Source: RYN-133 sp963754285 (GTDB taxonomy: Bacteria > Actinomycetota > Actinomycetes > Mycobacteriales > Jatrophihabitantaceae). From it: a stretch of 64,000 nucleotides of DNA. Shown here piece by piece: positions 1-7,485 of the stretch. Position numbers and translations under genes: made by a program. The stretch spans positions 248,001-312,000 of the forward strand of contig CAVWFN010000006.1 of NCBI GenBank assembly GCA_963754285.1, in the 5' to 3' direction. Below the pieces are notes generated by a model, which saw only the letters and a list, made by a program, of their open reading frames with translations, did not search any database and was not told where the DNA came from. Within the stretch, counting starts at the first letter, position 1; the number at the start of each line of letters is the position of its first letter.

Positions 1-221
1 GGTGGGCGGCCGGCGGTCCCGGCGAAGATGACGTCTTCCATCTTGCCGCCGCGCAGCGCCTTGGCGCCCTGCTCGCCGAGCACCCAGGCGATCGCGTCGA
101 CGACGTTCGACTTGCCCGACCCGTTCGGCCCGACGACCGCGGTGATGCCAGGCTCGAAGCGCAGCGTCGTGGCGGAGGCGAAGGACTTGAAGCCCCGCAG
201 CGTCAGCGACTTGAGGTGCAC
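1..221 (-). CDS. smc: Chromosome segregation ATPase SMC, N-terminal part (cut by window edge)
   Basis: The reverse strand encodes the first 73 residues of SMC, the condensin ATPase that organises and segregates chromosomes. It opens with the family hallmark HLKSLTLRGFKSFA and carries the Walker A loop GPNGSGKSN followed by VVDAIAWVLGEQ, which lines the ATP site. The start is the GTG at 221-219, preceded closely by a GGGAGA ribosome-binding sequence. The rest of the protein (coiled coil, hinge, Walker B) lies beyond position 1. It follows mutM in the leftward series, as in mycobacteria. A long palindrome lies 89 bases upstream of its start. Confidence 0.93.
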   Translation of the reverse strand, partial: MHLKSLTLRGFKSFASATTLRFEPGITAVVGPNGSGKSNVVDAIAWVLGEQGAKALRGGKMEDVIFAGTAGRP

Positions 222-309
222 GAATCTCCCGATGTCCAACCACGTGTTGGGGAGAACTTACGCGACGTGGCCGACCGTCGGACAGGGGCTCGCCCACGTC
301 CGACAGCTG

Positions 310-364
310 CTTGATCGAAGTATCGACCTGGTCGAATAACGACCGAATCGATACTTGGATCAAG
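310..364. repeat. 55-nt imperfect palindrome (long hairpin) upstream of smc
   Basis: Arms 310-326 and 348-364 are inverted copies (17 of 17 pairs except 317/357). Inside them, GGTCG at 330-334 pairs with CGACC at 340-344 around the loop AATAA. All parts share one centre at 337, so the whole unit folds as a single hairpin with a 3x3 internal loop. It lies after the stop of the 61-aa gene and before smc on the leftward strand. There is no T-run on either side, so a simple intrinsic terminator is not supported. A processing site, attenuator or protein site is possible. Confidence 0.8.
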
Positions 365-381
365 CCAAAAAGCGGGCCTGG

Positions 382-567
382 CTAAACCAATTCGGCTTCG
401 GCAGCCAACCGGTGCAGGTCCAGGTCGATCTCGGCGTGCTGTCGCTCGCGGACGTCGGCCAGCTCCGACTCCAGGTCCGACACCCGCCGACGCAGGCGCG
501 CGACCTCAGCGGCCAGTACCTGCTCGTTGCTGTTGCTTCCTACATAGCCGACCAAGGCGCGAGCCAT
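382..567 (-). CDS. Small conserved coiled-coil protein, unknown function
   Basis: A 61-residue protein beginning MARALVGYVG. Residues 17-45 form one amphipathic, charge-rich helix with leucine/valine heptad spacing (VARLRRRVSDLESELADV), a likely short coiled coil. I recognise this only as a small actinobacterial hypothetical type and cannot name a family with certainty. The ATG at 567-565 has AAGGG about 9 bases upstream. It sits alone between mutM and smc, with an 18-bp palindrome 38 bases before its start and a 55-nt hairpin after its stop, so it is probably its own transcription unit. No membrane or enzyme motif is visible. Confidence 0.6.
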   Translation of the reverse strand: MARALVGYVGSNSNEQVLAAEVARLRRRVSDLESELADVRERQHAEIDLDLHRLAAEAELV

Positions 568-604
568 ACGGCAGACCCTTCATTTCCCCCGGGAGGACCG
601 GGTT

Positions 605-622
605 CGGTGTGTCAACACACCG
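605..622. promoter_or_regulatory. 18-bp palindrome, candidate operator
   Basis: CGGTGTGT at 605-612 and ACACACCG at 615-622 are perfect 8-bp inverted arms separated by CA. The spacer is too short for an RNA hairpin, so a dimeric DNA-binding protein is the better reading. It lies 38 bases before the start of the leftward 61-aa gene, within its presumed promoter region. The binding protein is unknown. Confidence 0.4.
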
Positions 623-767
623 ATATGCGACGAATTGTGTTGTCGACGAGTCGGGTCTCACCCGTAAAGAACAGGATCCCTCAGGTTCTGGATCGACCGT
701 CTCACGGCCCCGCCAGGTCACTCAATGGTTGCACCGCGATAACGAACGGTCAACATGGGTCTGCTGT

Positions 768-1667
768 TCAGGCACTGTGGATGCGGTGGTTCCGGGGCGC
801 GCGTTGACAGCGGGGGCAGAAGAAACTGGACCGATTCATGAACGCGGTGCGCCGGATCGCCGTCCCGCACCGCGGGCAGGCCTGCCCCTCCCGCCCGTAG
901 ACGGCCAGGGCCCGGTCGAAGTAGCCACTTTCGCCGTTGACGTTGACGTAGAGCGCGTCGAAGGACGTCCCGCCGGCACCGAGCGCCGCGCCGAGAACGT
1001 CGCGGACGTGGCCGAGCAGCCCGTCGACCTGCGCGCGGCGCAGCGTGCGCCCGAGTCGCTCGCCGTGCAGCTGGGCCCGCCACAGCGACTCGTCGGCGTA
1101 GATGTTGCCGACGCCTGACACCAGCGTCTGGTCGAGCAGGGCGCGCTTGACTGCTGAGCTGCGGCGCCGCAGCCGCCGTGAGAAGTCCTCGGCGTCGAAG
1201 AACGGGTCCAGCGGGTCGCGGGCGATGTGCACGATCCCGGCGGGCACCCGCTGCTCGGGCCGGTCGGCTGCCGGGATCAGCGTGTCCAGCTGAACCCCGC
1301 CGAACGTGCGCTGATCGACGAAACGCAGTTCCCGGCCGCCGTCGGTGAACCGGACGCGGACGTGCAGGTGCTTCTCATCCACGGCGTCGCGCGCCTGGAC
1401 GAGCAGCTGGCCCGACATGCCGAGATGGGCGACGAGGCACTCGTCGGTGTTGCCGTCCGCGCCCGTCAGCGGCAGCCAGAGGTACTTGCCACGCCGCGAG
1501 ACGCCTTCGATCCGCGCGCCGACGAGCCGGTCGGACAGATCCTGGGCACCGGCCAGGTGGCGGCGCACGGCGCGGGCGTGCGTGACGTCGACCGAGGCGA
1601 CGGTGCGGCCCGCGACCCAGCGCTGCAGGCCGGCGCGGACGGTCTCGACCTCGGGAAGTTCGGGCAC
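768..1667 (-). CDS. mutM: Formamidopyrimidine-DNA glycosylase (Fpg/MutM)
   Basis: A base-excision repair enzyme that removes 8-oxoguanine and ring-opened purines and nicks the abasic site. Its 299 residues begin with the invariant MPELPEVE, in which the proline after Met is the Schiff-base nucleophile and the following Glu is catalytic. RRGKYLWL near residue 60 carries the conserved lysine. The C-terminus has the four-cysteine zinc finger (CPRC ... FFCPRC) that grips DNA. It starts with GTG at 1667, only 3 bases after the rnc stop, so the two are co-transcribed and probably coupled. The family usually runs 270-290 residues, so this copy is full length. Confidence 0.95.
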   Translation of the reverse strand: MPELPEVETVRAGLQRWVAGRTVASVDVTHARAVRRHLAGAQDLSDRLVGARIEGVSRRGKYLWLPLTGADGNTDECLVAHLGMSGQLLVQARDAVDEKHLHVRVRFTDGGRELRFVDQRTFGGVQLDTLIPAADRPEQRVPAGIVHIARDPLDPFFDAEDFSRRLRRRSSAVKRALLDQTLVSGVGNIYADESLWRAQLHGERLGRTLRRAQVDGLLGHVRDVLGAALGAGGTSFDALYVNVNGESGYFDRALAVYGREGQACPRCGTAIRRTAFMNRSSFFCPRCQRAPRNHRIHSA

Positions 1668-1670
1668 CGC

Positions 1671-2414
1671 TCAGCCGGCGGGGGGTGCGGTGGCGAGATC
1701 GTCGCGCTCGCGCCCGTCCAGTGCCCGCCACGCGGTCTCGGCGGCGGCCTGTTCGGCTTCCTTCTTGCTGCGCCCGGTGCTCGGCGCGAACGTTTCGCCG
1801 GCGACGGTCGCCGCAGCGGTGAACGTCTTCTGGTGGTCCGGTCCGCTGGAACTCATCGTGTAGTCGGGGACGCCGAGCCCGCGCTCGGCGGTCAGTTCCT
1901 GCAGGCTGGTCTTCCAGTCGAGCCCCGCGCCGCTTTCAGCGACATCGATCATCAAGGTGTCGAACAGGTCGTGGATCACCCGCGCGGCGGTGGGCAGTCC
2001 GTGCTCGTAGTGGATCGCGCCGAGCAGTGCTTCGAGGGCGTCAGCGAGGATGCTCGACTTGTCGCGCCCGCCGGTGGCTTCCTCGCCACGGCCGAGGTAC
2101 AGGTACGCGCCGAGCCCGGACGGACCGATGTCGCGGGCGACGTCGGCCAGCGCCCGCATGTTCACCACGGAGGCGCGCAGCTTCGCCAGGCGCCCCTCGG
2201 GCAGGTCGGGATGGGCGCGGTAGAGCGTCTCGGTGACGACGATGCCCAGCACCGAGTCGCCGAGGAACTCCAGGCGCTCGTTGTGGGGCAGTCCGCCGTG
2301 CTCGTAGGCGTACGAGCGGTGCGTGAGCGCGCGCTGCAGCAACTCGGCGTCGAGATCGACGCCGAGTGCGGCCGTCAGACCGGCCTGGTCGGCAGGGTGC
2401 GAGCGCGGTGGCAT
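1671..2414 (-). CDS. rnc: Ribonuclease III
   Basis: A double-strand-specific endoribonuclease for rRNA precursor and mRNA processing. The N-terminal RNase III domain has the signature NERLEFLGDSVLG around residues 45-57 and the second acidic cluster in ADALEALLGAI. A C-terminal double-stranded RNA-binding domain starts near residue 165 (DWKTSLQELTAERG). The length of 247 residues is normal. ATG is at 2414. The gene follows rpmF by 19 bases and precedes mutM by 3. The order rpmF-rnc-mutM-smc is the usual actinobacterial arrangement. Confidence 0.96.
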   Translation of the reverse strand: MPPRSHPADQAGLTAALGVDLDAELLQRALTHRSYAYEHGGLPHNERLEFLGDSVLGIVVTETLYRAHPDLPEGRLAKLRASVVNMRALADVARDIGPSGLGAYLYLGRGEEATGGRDKSSILADALEALLGAIHYEHGLPTAARVIHDLFDTLMIDVAESGAGLDWKTSLQELTAERGLGVPDYTMSSSGPDHQKTFTAAATVAGETFAPSTGRSKKEAEQAAAETAWRALDGRERDDLATAPPAG

Positions 2415-2433
2415 GCGGCGGCGAGATGCCGGC

Positions 2434-2613
2434 TCAGACCGACAGCACCTGCTTGCCGTCGTACTGACCGCAGTTCGAACACGCGGTGTGGGGCAGCTTC
2501 AGCTCACCGCACGCGCGGTTCGGGCAGGGGACGAGCGTCGGGGCGCTCGTCTTCCACTGCGACCGGCGAGACCGGGTGTTGCTGCGCGAGGTCTTCCGCT
2601 TCGGGACGGCCAC
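2434..2613 (-). CDS. rpmF: 50S ribosomal protein L32
   Basis: A 59-residue ribosomal protein starting at GTG 2613 with AAGGAG 7 bases upstream. It begins MAVPKRKTSRSNTRSRRSQW, the L32 N-terminus, and carries a zinc ribbon with cysteines at 30, 35, 45 and 48 (CPNRAC and CSNC). It lies 30 bases after DUF177 (YceD), its near-universal genetic partner, and 19 bases before rnc. This is the cysteine-containing, zinc-binding form of L32. It is strongly charged and has no other domain. Confidence 0.95.
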   Translation of the reverse strand: MAVPKRKTSRSNTRSRRSQWKTSAPTLVPCPNRACGELKLPHTACSNCGQYDGKQVLSV

Positions 2614-2643
2614 GTCGGGACTCCTTCGTCTGGGGGGTCGAGC

Positions 2644-3228
2644 TCAGGTGTTCTCACCGTCGGCGAGCGCCTGCAGGGCTGCCCACCGGGGGTCGATCGT
2701 TTCGTGCGAGTGGTCCTCCGGCAGCTGGTCGAGCCGTTCCCCGCAGGTGGGGCACAACCCGGCGCAGTCCGGCCGGCACAGCGGGGTCCACGGCAAGCCG
2801 AGGACGATCGCGTCTCGCACCACCGGTTCGAGATCGAGCAGGTCGCCCTCGAGCCGGTGTACCTCGTCCGCACTGGTCGTCTCGTCGGTGACGCTGTCCC
2901 GATATGCGAACAGCTCCATGATGTCGACGACCAGCTCATCGGTGATCGGGTCGAGGCACCGCGCGCACTCGCCGCGCAACGAAGTCGAGACCTGGGCCGT
3001 GACGAGCACGCCCTCGGTCACCGACTCCAGTCGGACGTCGACTGCAAGCGGAGTACCTGCCGCAACCCCGATGAGTTCACTGCCGAGGCCTGCAGGCGCG
3101 GGAACCTGACGCCGGTCCGTCCGCATCGAACCGGGTCGGCGACCGAGCAGCCGTACGTCGTAAACGTAGGGGCTGCGCGGGTCAGGACCGGCCGCGGAGC
3201 GCGGTTTCGGTGTCAAGTTCTCAGGCAT
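2644..3228 (-). CDS. DUF177/YceD family protein, large-subunit (23S rRNA) accumulation factor
   Basis: A 194-residue member of the YceD/DUF177 family, which in bacteria and plastids is needed for 23S rRNA accumulation and is almost always next to rpmF. The central part (RGECARCLDPITDELVVDI, near residues 85-105) is the family core. The C-terminal segment has a CRPDC ... CPTCG cysteine cluster, a possible metal site typical of the actinobacterial version. ATG is at 3228. It is upstream of rpmF in the leftward operon and 80 bases downstream of the sepIVA stop. Confidence 0.9.
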   Translation of the reverse strand: MPENLTPKPRSAAGPDPRSPYVYDVRLLGRRPGSMRTDRRQVPAPAGLGSELIGVAAGTPLAVDVRLESVTEGVLVTAQVSTSLRGECARCLDPITDELVVDIMELFAYRDSVTDETTSADEVHRLEGDLLDLEPVVRDAIVLGLPWTPLCRPDCAGLCPTCGERLDQLPEDHSHETIDPRWAALQALADGENT

Positions 3229-3308
3229 ACCAACATCGGCCGTGATCGGTTGAGGCCGTCGTTCAGCTTAGCCGAGAGGGCCACAGACCTCGAAATCGCA
3301 GGCTGAAC

Positions 3309-4208
3309 TCAGACCGGAACCGTGTGTTCGGCGTCCTCGGGCCGCGTTTCGCCCGATTCTGCCGAGCCTGCGTCGGCGAGCGCGTCTGCGTGGGCGTCTC
3401 CGTGAACGTCTGCGTGAACGTCTGGTGAGCGTCTGATGACGTCGTCCTGAGCGTCGTCCTGCGCCTCGGCGTCGAAGACCTCGTCGGGCGAGTCGTCGGC
3501 GACCGCGGCACCGACGGGCTCGCTCGCGCCCATGTGCGGCGGGACCGAGCGGCGCTGGGCGAGGGCAACCCGACCCTGGTCGGCCGTCGCGGCCGCGCGC
3601 TGCAGCGTCGTGGCGAGCTCGTACAGGGTGCGGTCGGCGTAGTCCTCGCTGTCGGCGGCGAGCTTGGCGGCGTAGCGCTCGGCGCCGGCGCGCGTGTCGG
3701 CGGAGTAGCGGTCGGCCTCGGCGATCGTCGCGCCGTGGTACTGATCGGCCTGCTCGTGCAGCCCGCGGGCGTACGCCTCGGCCTGCTCGCGCACTTCGGC
3801 AGCAGCCCGTGCGGCCGACTGGTGGATCGTCGTGGCCGACACCAGCGTGGCGTGCTCGGCCTTGCCACGCTCGACGGTCTCGTAGGCCTGCACCTCGGCG
3901 TCGTGGACGATGTCGTCGGCCCGGGTCTGGGCGTTGGCGGCCATCGCGTCGGCCTCGGCCGCCGCCTTGTCGCGCACGGAGCTTGCCTCGGCATAGGCGT
4001 CGTGCAGCAGCGCGTCGCGGCTCGCGATGACCTTGCGGGCCTCGTCGATCTCGGGCGGCAGCACCTCGCGCAGCTCGTCGAGCAGGTCGAGCATGCGTTC
4101 GCGGGGCAGCACGCAGGACGAGGACATCGGCATCGATCGCGCGGTCTCGACCTGCTCGACCAACTCGGTCAGCAGCTCGTCGGCGCGGCGTAGGGACTGG
4201 TCGGTCAT
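3309..4208 (-). CDS. sepIVA: SepIVA-type DivIVA-domain septation/cell-envelope protein
   Basis: A 299-residue coiled-coil protein. The N-terminal 60 residues (ADELLTELVEQVETARSMPMSS) and the long alanine/glutamate-rich helix up to about residue 215 match the DivIVA-like SepIVA protein encoded at the same place in mycobacteria (Rv2927c), where it acts in septation and polar envelope growth. The last 80 residues are a low-complexity acidic tail with a repeated D-(V/A)-H-(A/G) pattern (DVHADVHGDAHADALADAG), longer than I expect for the mycobacterial protein. ATG is at 4208. It lies 39 bases after the coaD stop, in the same leftward run. The tail DNA is a short-period tandem repeat. Confidence 0.82.
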   Translation of the reverse strand: MTDQSLRRADELLTELVEQVETARSMPMSSSCVLPRERMLDLLDELREVLPPEIDEARKVIASRDALLHDAYAEASSVRDKAAAEADAMAANAQTRADDIVHDAEVQAYETVERGKAEHATLVSATTIHQSAARAAAEVREQAEAYARGLHEQADQYHGATIAEADRYSADTRAGAERYAAKLAADSEDYADRTLYELATTLQRAAATADQGRVALAQRRSVPPHMGASEPVGAAVADDSPDEVFDAEAQDDAQDDVIRRSPDVHADVHGDAHADALADAGSAESGETRPEDAEHTVPV

Positions 4209-4247
4209 TCGGCACCTCGCTGTTGCTGGCGGCGCCGCAGTGTGTTC

Positions 4248-4742
4248 CTAGGCGCCGTTGGTTCGATCGATGAGGCGTTTGAGCACGTTCGACGGGACGA
4301 GTGCGGACACGTCGCCGCCCCATTTGGCTATTTCCTTCACCAGGCTAGATGCGAGGAAGCTGTATTCCGGGTTAGTGGGCATGAACAGCGTGTCGATCCC
4401 GGCCAGGCCGCGGTTCATCTGCGCCTGCTGCAGCTCGTAGTCGAAGTCGCTGACCGCCCGCAGCCCTTTGACGATCACGGCGATGCCGTGTTCCTTGCAG
4501 TAGTCGACGGTCAGGCCGTGGAAGCTGTCGATGCGCACGTTGCCGTACTGCGCGGTCGCTTCCTCGAGCAGTTCACGGCGCTCGTCGACGGTGAACAGAC
4601 TCGACTTCGCTGCGTTCACGAACACGGCGACGGTCAGCTCGTCGTAGAGCTGAGCGGCGCGGCCGATGATGTCCAGATGGCCGTTGGTCACCGGGTCGAA
4701 CGAACCGGGGCACACGGCACGGCGGATCACGTTGTCAGCCAT
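4248..4742 (-). CDS. coaD: Phosphopantetheine adenylyltransferase
   Basis: Catalyses ATP plus 4'-phosphopantetheine to dephospho-CoA, the penultimate step of CoA synthesis. It has 164 residues. The nucleotidyltransferase signature PGSFDPVTNGHLDII sits at residues 10-24, KGLRAVSDFDYE is mid-protein and the ATP-binding LASSLVKEIA is near the C-terminus. I place the start at ATG 4742, just before RRAVCPGSFDP. This overlaps the end of rsmD by 8 bases, so the two are translationally coupled. The reading frame stays open upstream, but the extension has rsmD-antiframe composition and is not part of the protein. Confidence 0.95.
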   Translation of the reverse strand: MADNVIRRAVCPGSFDPVTNGHLDIIGRAAQLYDELTVAVFVNAAKSSLFTVDERRELLEEATAQYGNVRIDSFHGLTVDYCKEHGIAVIVKGLRAVSDFDYELQQAQMNRGLAGIDTLFMPTNPEYSFLASSLVKEIAKWGGDVSALVPSNVLKRLIDRTNGA

Positions 4743-5292
4743 TGTGTGCGCGACCGTACCAAAGGCAACCGTCCCCGTAGCGGCGTTGTGTGACGAGCGC
4801 AATGCCCGCCGGCCACGCCGGTTCGGCCGAGCGCGACGAGCGTTCGACCACGACCATCGCCGACTCGGCGAGCCACCCGTGCGCAACGAGCGCGGCGAGC
4901 ATTTCGGCGACCTCGTCATCACCCAGCTCGTACGGCGGATCGGCGAACACGAAGTCGAACGGCTCACCGGCGCCGGCGAGCACGGCCTCGACCGGACGCC
5001 GCCGCACGTCGCCGCCCGGCAGGTCGACCGCGGTGACATTGCGCTGCAGAGTCTCGGCCGCATTTCGGTCGGCTTCGACGAGGACGGCTCGGGCCGCGCC
5101 ACGCGAGAGCGCCTCGAGCCCGACCGCCCCGCTCCCGGCGTACAGGTCGAGGACGGCGGCACCGTCGAGATCGAGATGCGAGCGCAGGGTGTTGAACAGC
5201 CCCTCGCGGGCACGTTCGGACGTGGGGCGGGTGCCGCGTGCCGGGACGGCGAGCCGGCGCCCCTTCGCCGTCCCCGCGACGATGCGCGTCAC
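4735..5292 (-). CDS. rsmD: 16S rRNA (guanine966-N2)-methyltransferase RsmD
   Basis: A SAM-dependent methyltransferase that modifies G966 of 16S rRNA. Its 185 residues show an N-terminus RIVAGTAKGRRL, the SAM-binding glycine loop LDLYAGSGAVGLEALSRGA near residues 48-66 and the catalytic motif ADPPYEL, as in N2-guanine methyltransferases. ATG at 5292 overlaps the recG stop by 4 bases (ATGA), and its own 3' end overlaps coaD by 8 bases. The rsmD-coaD pairing is conserved across many bacteria. Confidence 0.94.
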   Translation of the reverse strand: MTRIVAGTAKGRRLAVPARGTRPTSERAREGLFNTLRSHLDLDGAAVLDLYAGSGAVGLEALSRGAARAVLVEADRNAAETLQRNVTAVDLPGGDVRRRPVEAVLAGAGEPFDFVFADPPYELGDDEVAEMLAALVAHGWLAESAMVVVERSSRSAEPAWPAGIALVTQRRYGDGCLWYGRAHNG

Positions 5293-7485
5293 GACTTGTC
5301 GAGGTAGCGGGCCTGCTCGTCGGCCACGAGGTCGGCGACCTGGGCGGCGAGGGCCGGGTGCGCGGCGAGGTCGGGATCGGTCGCGACGAGGGTGGTTGCC
5401 TCGGCGCGCGCAGCGACGATCAGGTCTTCGTCGCGCAGCAGCGACAGCAGTTTGAGCTGCGAGCGGCCGCCCGACTGTGCCACGCCGAGCACGTCACCCT
5501 CGCGCCGCTGCTCGACGTCGAGGCGGGCCAGTGCGAATCCGTCGGTGGTGGCCGCGACCGCGTCGAGCCGCTCGCGGGCCGGGGCGCCGTCCGGCAACAT
5601 CGGTGACGAGCAGGCACAGCCCGGGATGCCCGCCGCGGCCGATGCGTCCGCGCAACTGGTGCAGCTGCGAGACACCGAACCGGTCAGCGTCCATGACGAC
5701 CATGACGGTCGCGTTGGGCACGTCGACACCGACCTCGATGACGGTCGTCGCCACCAAGACGTCGACCCCGCCCGCGGCGAACGAGGTCATGGTGCGGTCC
5801 TTCTCGTCCGGCGTCAGCTTGCCGTGCAGCGGTGCCAGGCGCAGGCCCTGCAGCGGGCCGTCGGCGAGCATCGGCAAGACGTCGCTCACCGCCATCGGCG
5901 GACGGCGCCCGGCGACCTCCTCGTCGGGCAGCTCGATATCAGCCATGTCGGCCTCGAAGTCGCTCATGTCGGCACCGATGCGCGGGCACACGACGTAGGC
6001 CTGGCGCCCGGCCTGCACCTCTTCGCGGATGCGTTGCCACGCCCGTTCGAGCCACGCCGGTTTCTCACCGACCGGGACGACCGAGGTCGAGATCGGTGCA
6101 CGCCCCGCGGGCAGCTCGGTCAGCGTCGAAGTCTCGAGGTCGCCGAACACCGTCATCGCGACGGTGCGCGGGATCGGCGTTGCGGTCATCACGAGCACGT
6201 GCGGCGGCACGGTCGACTTGTTGCGCAGCGCATCGCGTTGCTCGACTCCGAAGCGGTGTTGTTCGTCGACGACGACGAGGCCGAGTTCGGCGAACTGCAC
6301 GTGTTCCTGGATCAGTGCGTGCGTCCCCACGACGATGCCGGCCGCCCCGGATGCCAGGTCGAGCAGCGCCGCCTTGCGCGCGGCCGCCCCGAGCGACCCG
6401 GTCAGCAGCACGACGCGGGTCGCGTTGTCGGCACCGCCGAGCTGACCCGCGAGTGCCAGCGGCCCGAGCATGGCCTCGATCGTGCGCGCGTGCTGGGCGG
6501 CGAGCACCTCGGTCGGAGCGAGCAGCGCGGCCTGCGCCCCGGCGTCGACCGCCTGCAGCATCGCGCGCAGCGCCACCACCGTCTTGCCCGAGCCGACCTC
6601 GCCCTGCAGCAGGCGTTGCATCGGGTGCTCGGCCGCCAACTCGGCAGTGATCGTCTCGCCGACCTCGCGCTGCCCGGCGGTGAGTACGAACGGCAGTTGC
6701 GCGTCGAACGCGTCGAGCAGCCCGCCGTCGATGCGGGGCCGCGCGGTTGCCGGGTTGAGCGATGCGGAGCGCCGTCGCTGGGCGAGCACGAGTTGCACGG
6801 CGAAGGCTTCGTCCCACTTGAGCCGCTGCTTGGCCTGCCACCACTGCGCCCGGTCATCGGGCCGGTGCACCTGCCGCAGCGCGGTATCGAAGCCGAGCAG
6901 GTTGTGGCGGGCGCGGATCTCGGCCGGGACTGGGTCCGGGATGGGATCGAGCAGGTCGAGGGTGTGGGCGATCGAGTTGGCGATCGTCCACGACCGCACC
7001 TCTTTGGTCGCCGGGTAGACGGGGATCAGCGCGCGCGAGTAGGCATCTGCCTCGTGCTCGGCGAGCGTGTCGTCCTGCAGCAGGAGCCATTCGGGGTGGA
7101 CGAGTTGGCGGCGCCGGTTGAAGACACCGACCTTGCCCGAGAACAGACCGACGGTGCCGACAACCGCGTTCTTGACACGCCACTCGACCCGCTTGCCGCC
7201 GAAGAACACGAGGTCGAGCTCGCCCCGGCCGTCGCTGACGGTGATGACCGCACGCTGACCGGGTGGCCGGCCGACCATCGCCGCCTTCTTGACGGTGGCC
7301 AGCACGGTGACCTCGTCGTCGACGCGCAACTCGTCGAGGTTGGTCAGCTCGCCGCGCTCGGCCAGCCGGCGCGGGTAGTGGCGCAGCAGCTCGCCCACCG
7401 TGTGCAGGTCGAGGCTCTTCTCGATCGGCTTGGCCGTGCGGCCGCCGACGGCGTCCGCGATCGACGAGTCGAGCGTGATCATCAC
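5289..7485 (-). CDS. recG: ATP-dependent DNA helicase RecG, interrupted by a frameshift near 5598
   Basis: A branch-migrating helicase that rescues stalled forks. Frame one (7485 to about 5599) encodes some 629 residues: the wedge domain, Walker A (GEVGSGKTVVALRAM), the DEQHRFG box, TATPIPRT and the helicase motif HQLRGRIGRGGHPGLCLLVTD. The expected C-terminal domain (PDGAPARERLDAVAATTDGF to the end, about 102 residues) lies in the next frame, 5597-5289. Skipping one base (G, complement of C5598) restores a 731-residue protein of normal RecG length, so there is one extra base or two lost. ATG at 7485 overlaps the upstream gene's stop by 4 bases. Because everything else is intact and the site is well defined, a sequencing error or a very recent mutation are both plausible. 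Confidence 0.88.
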
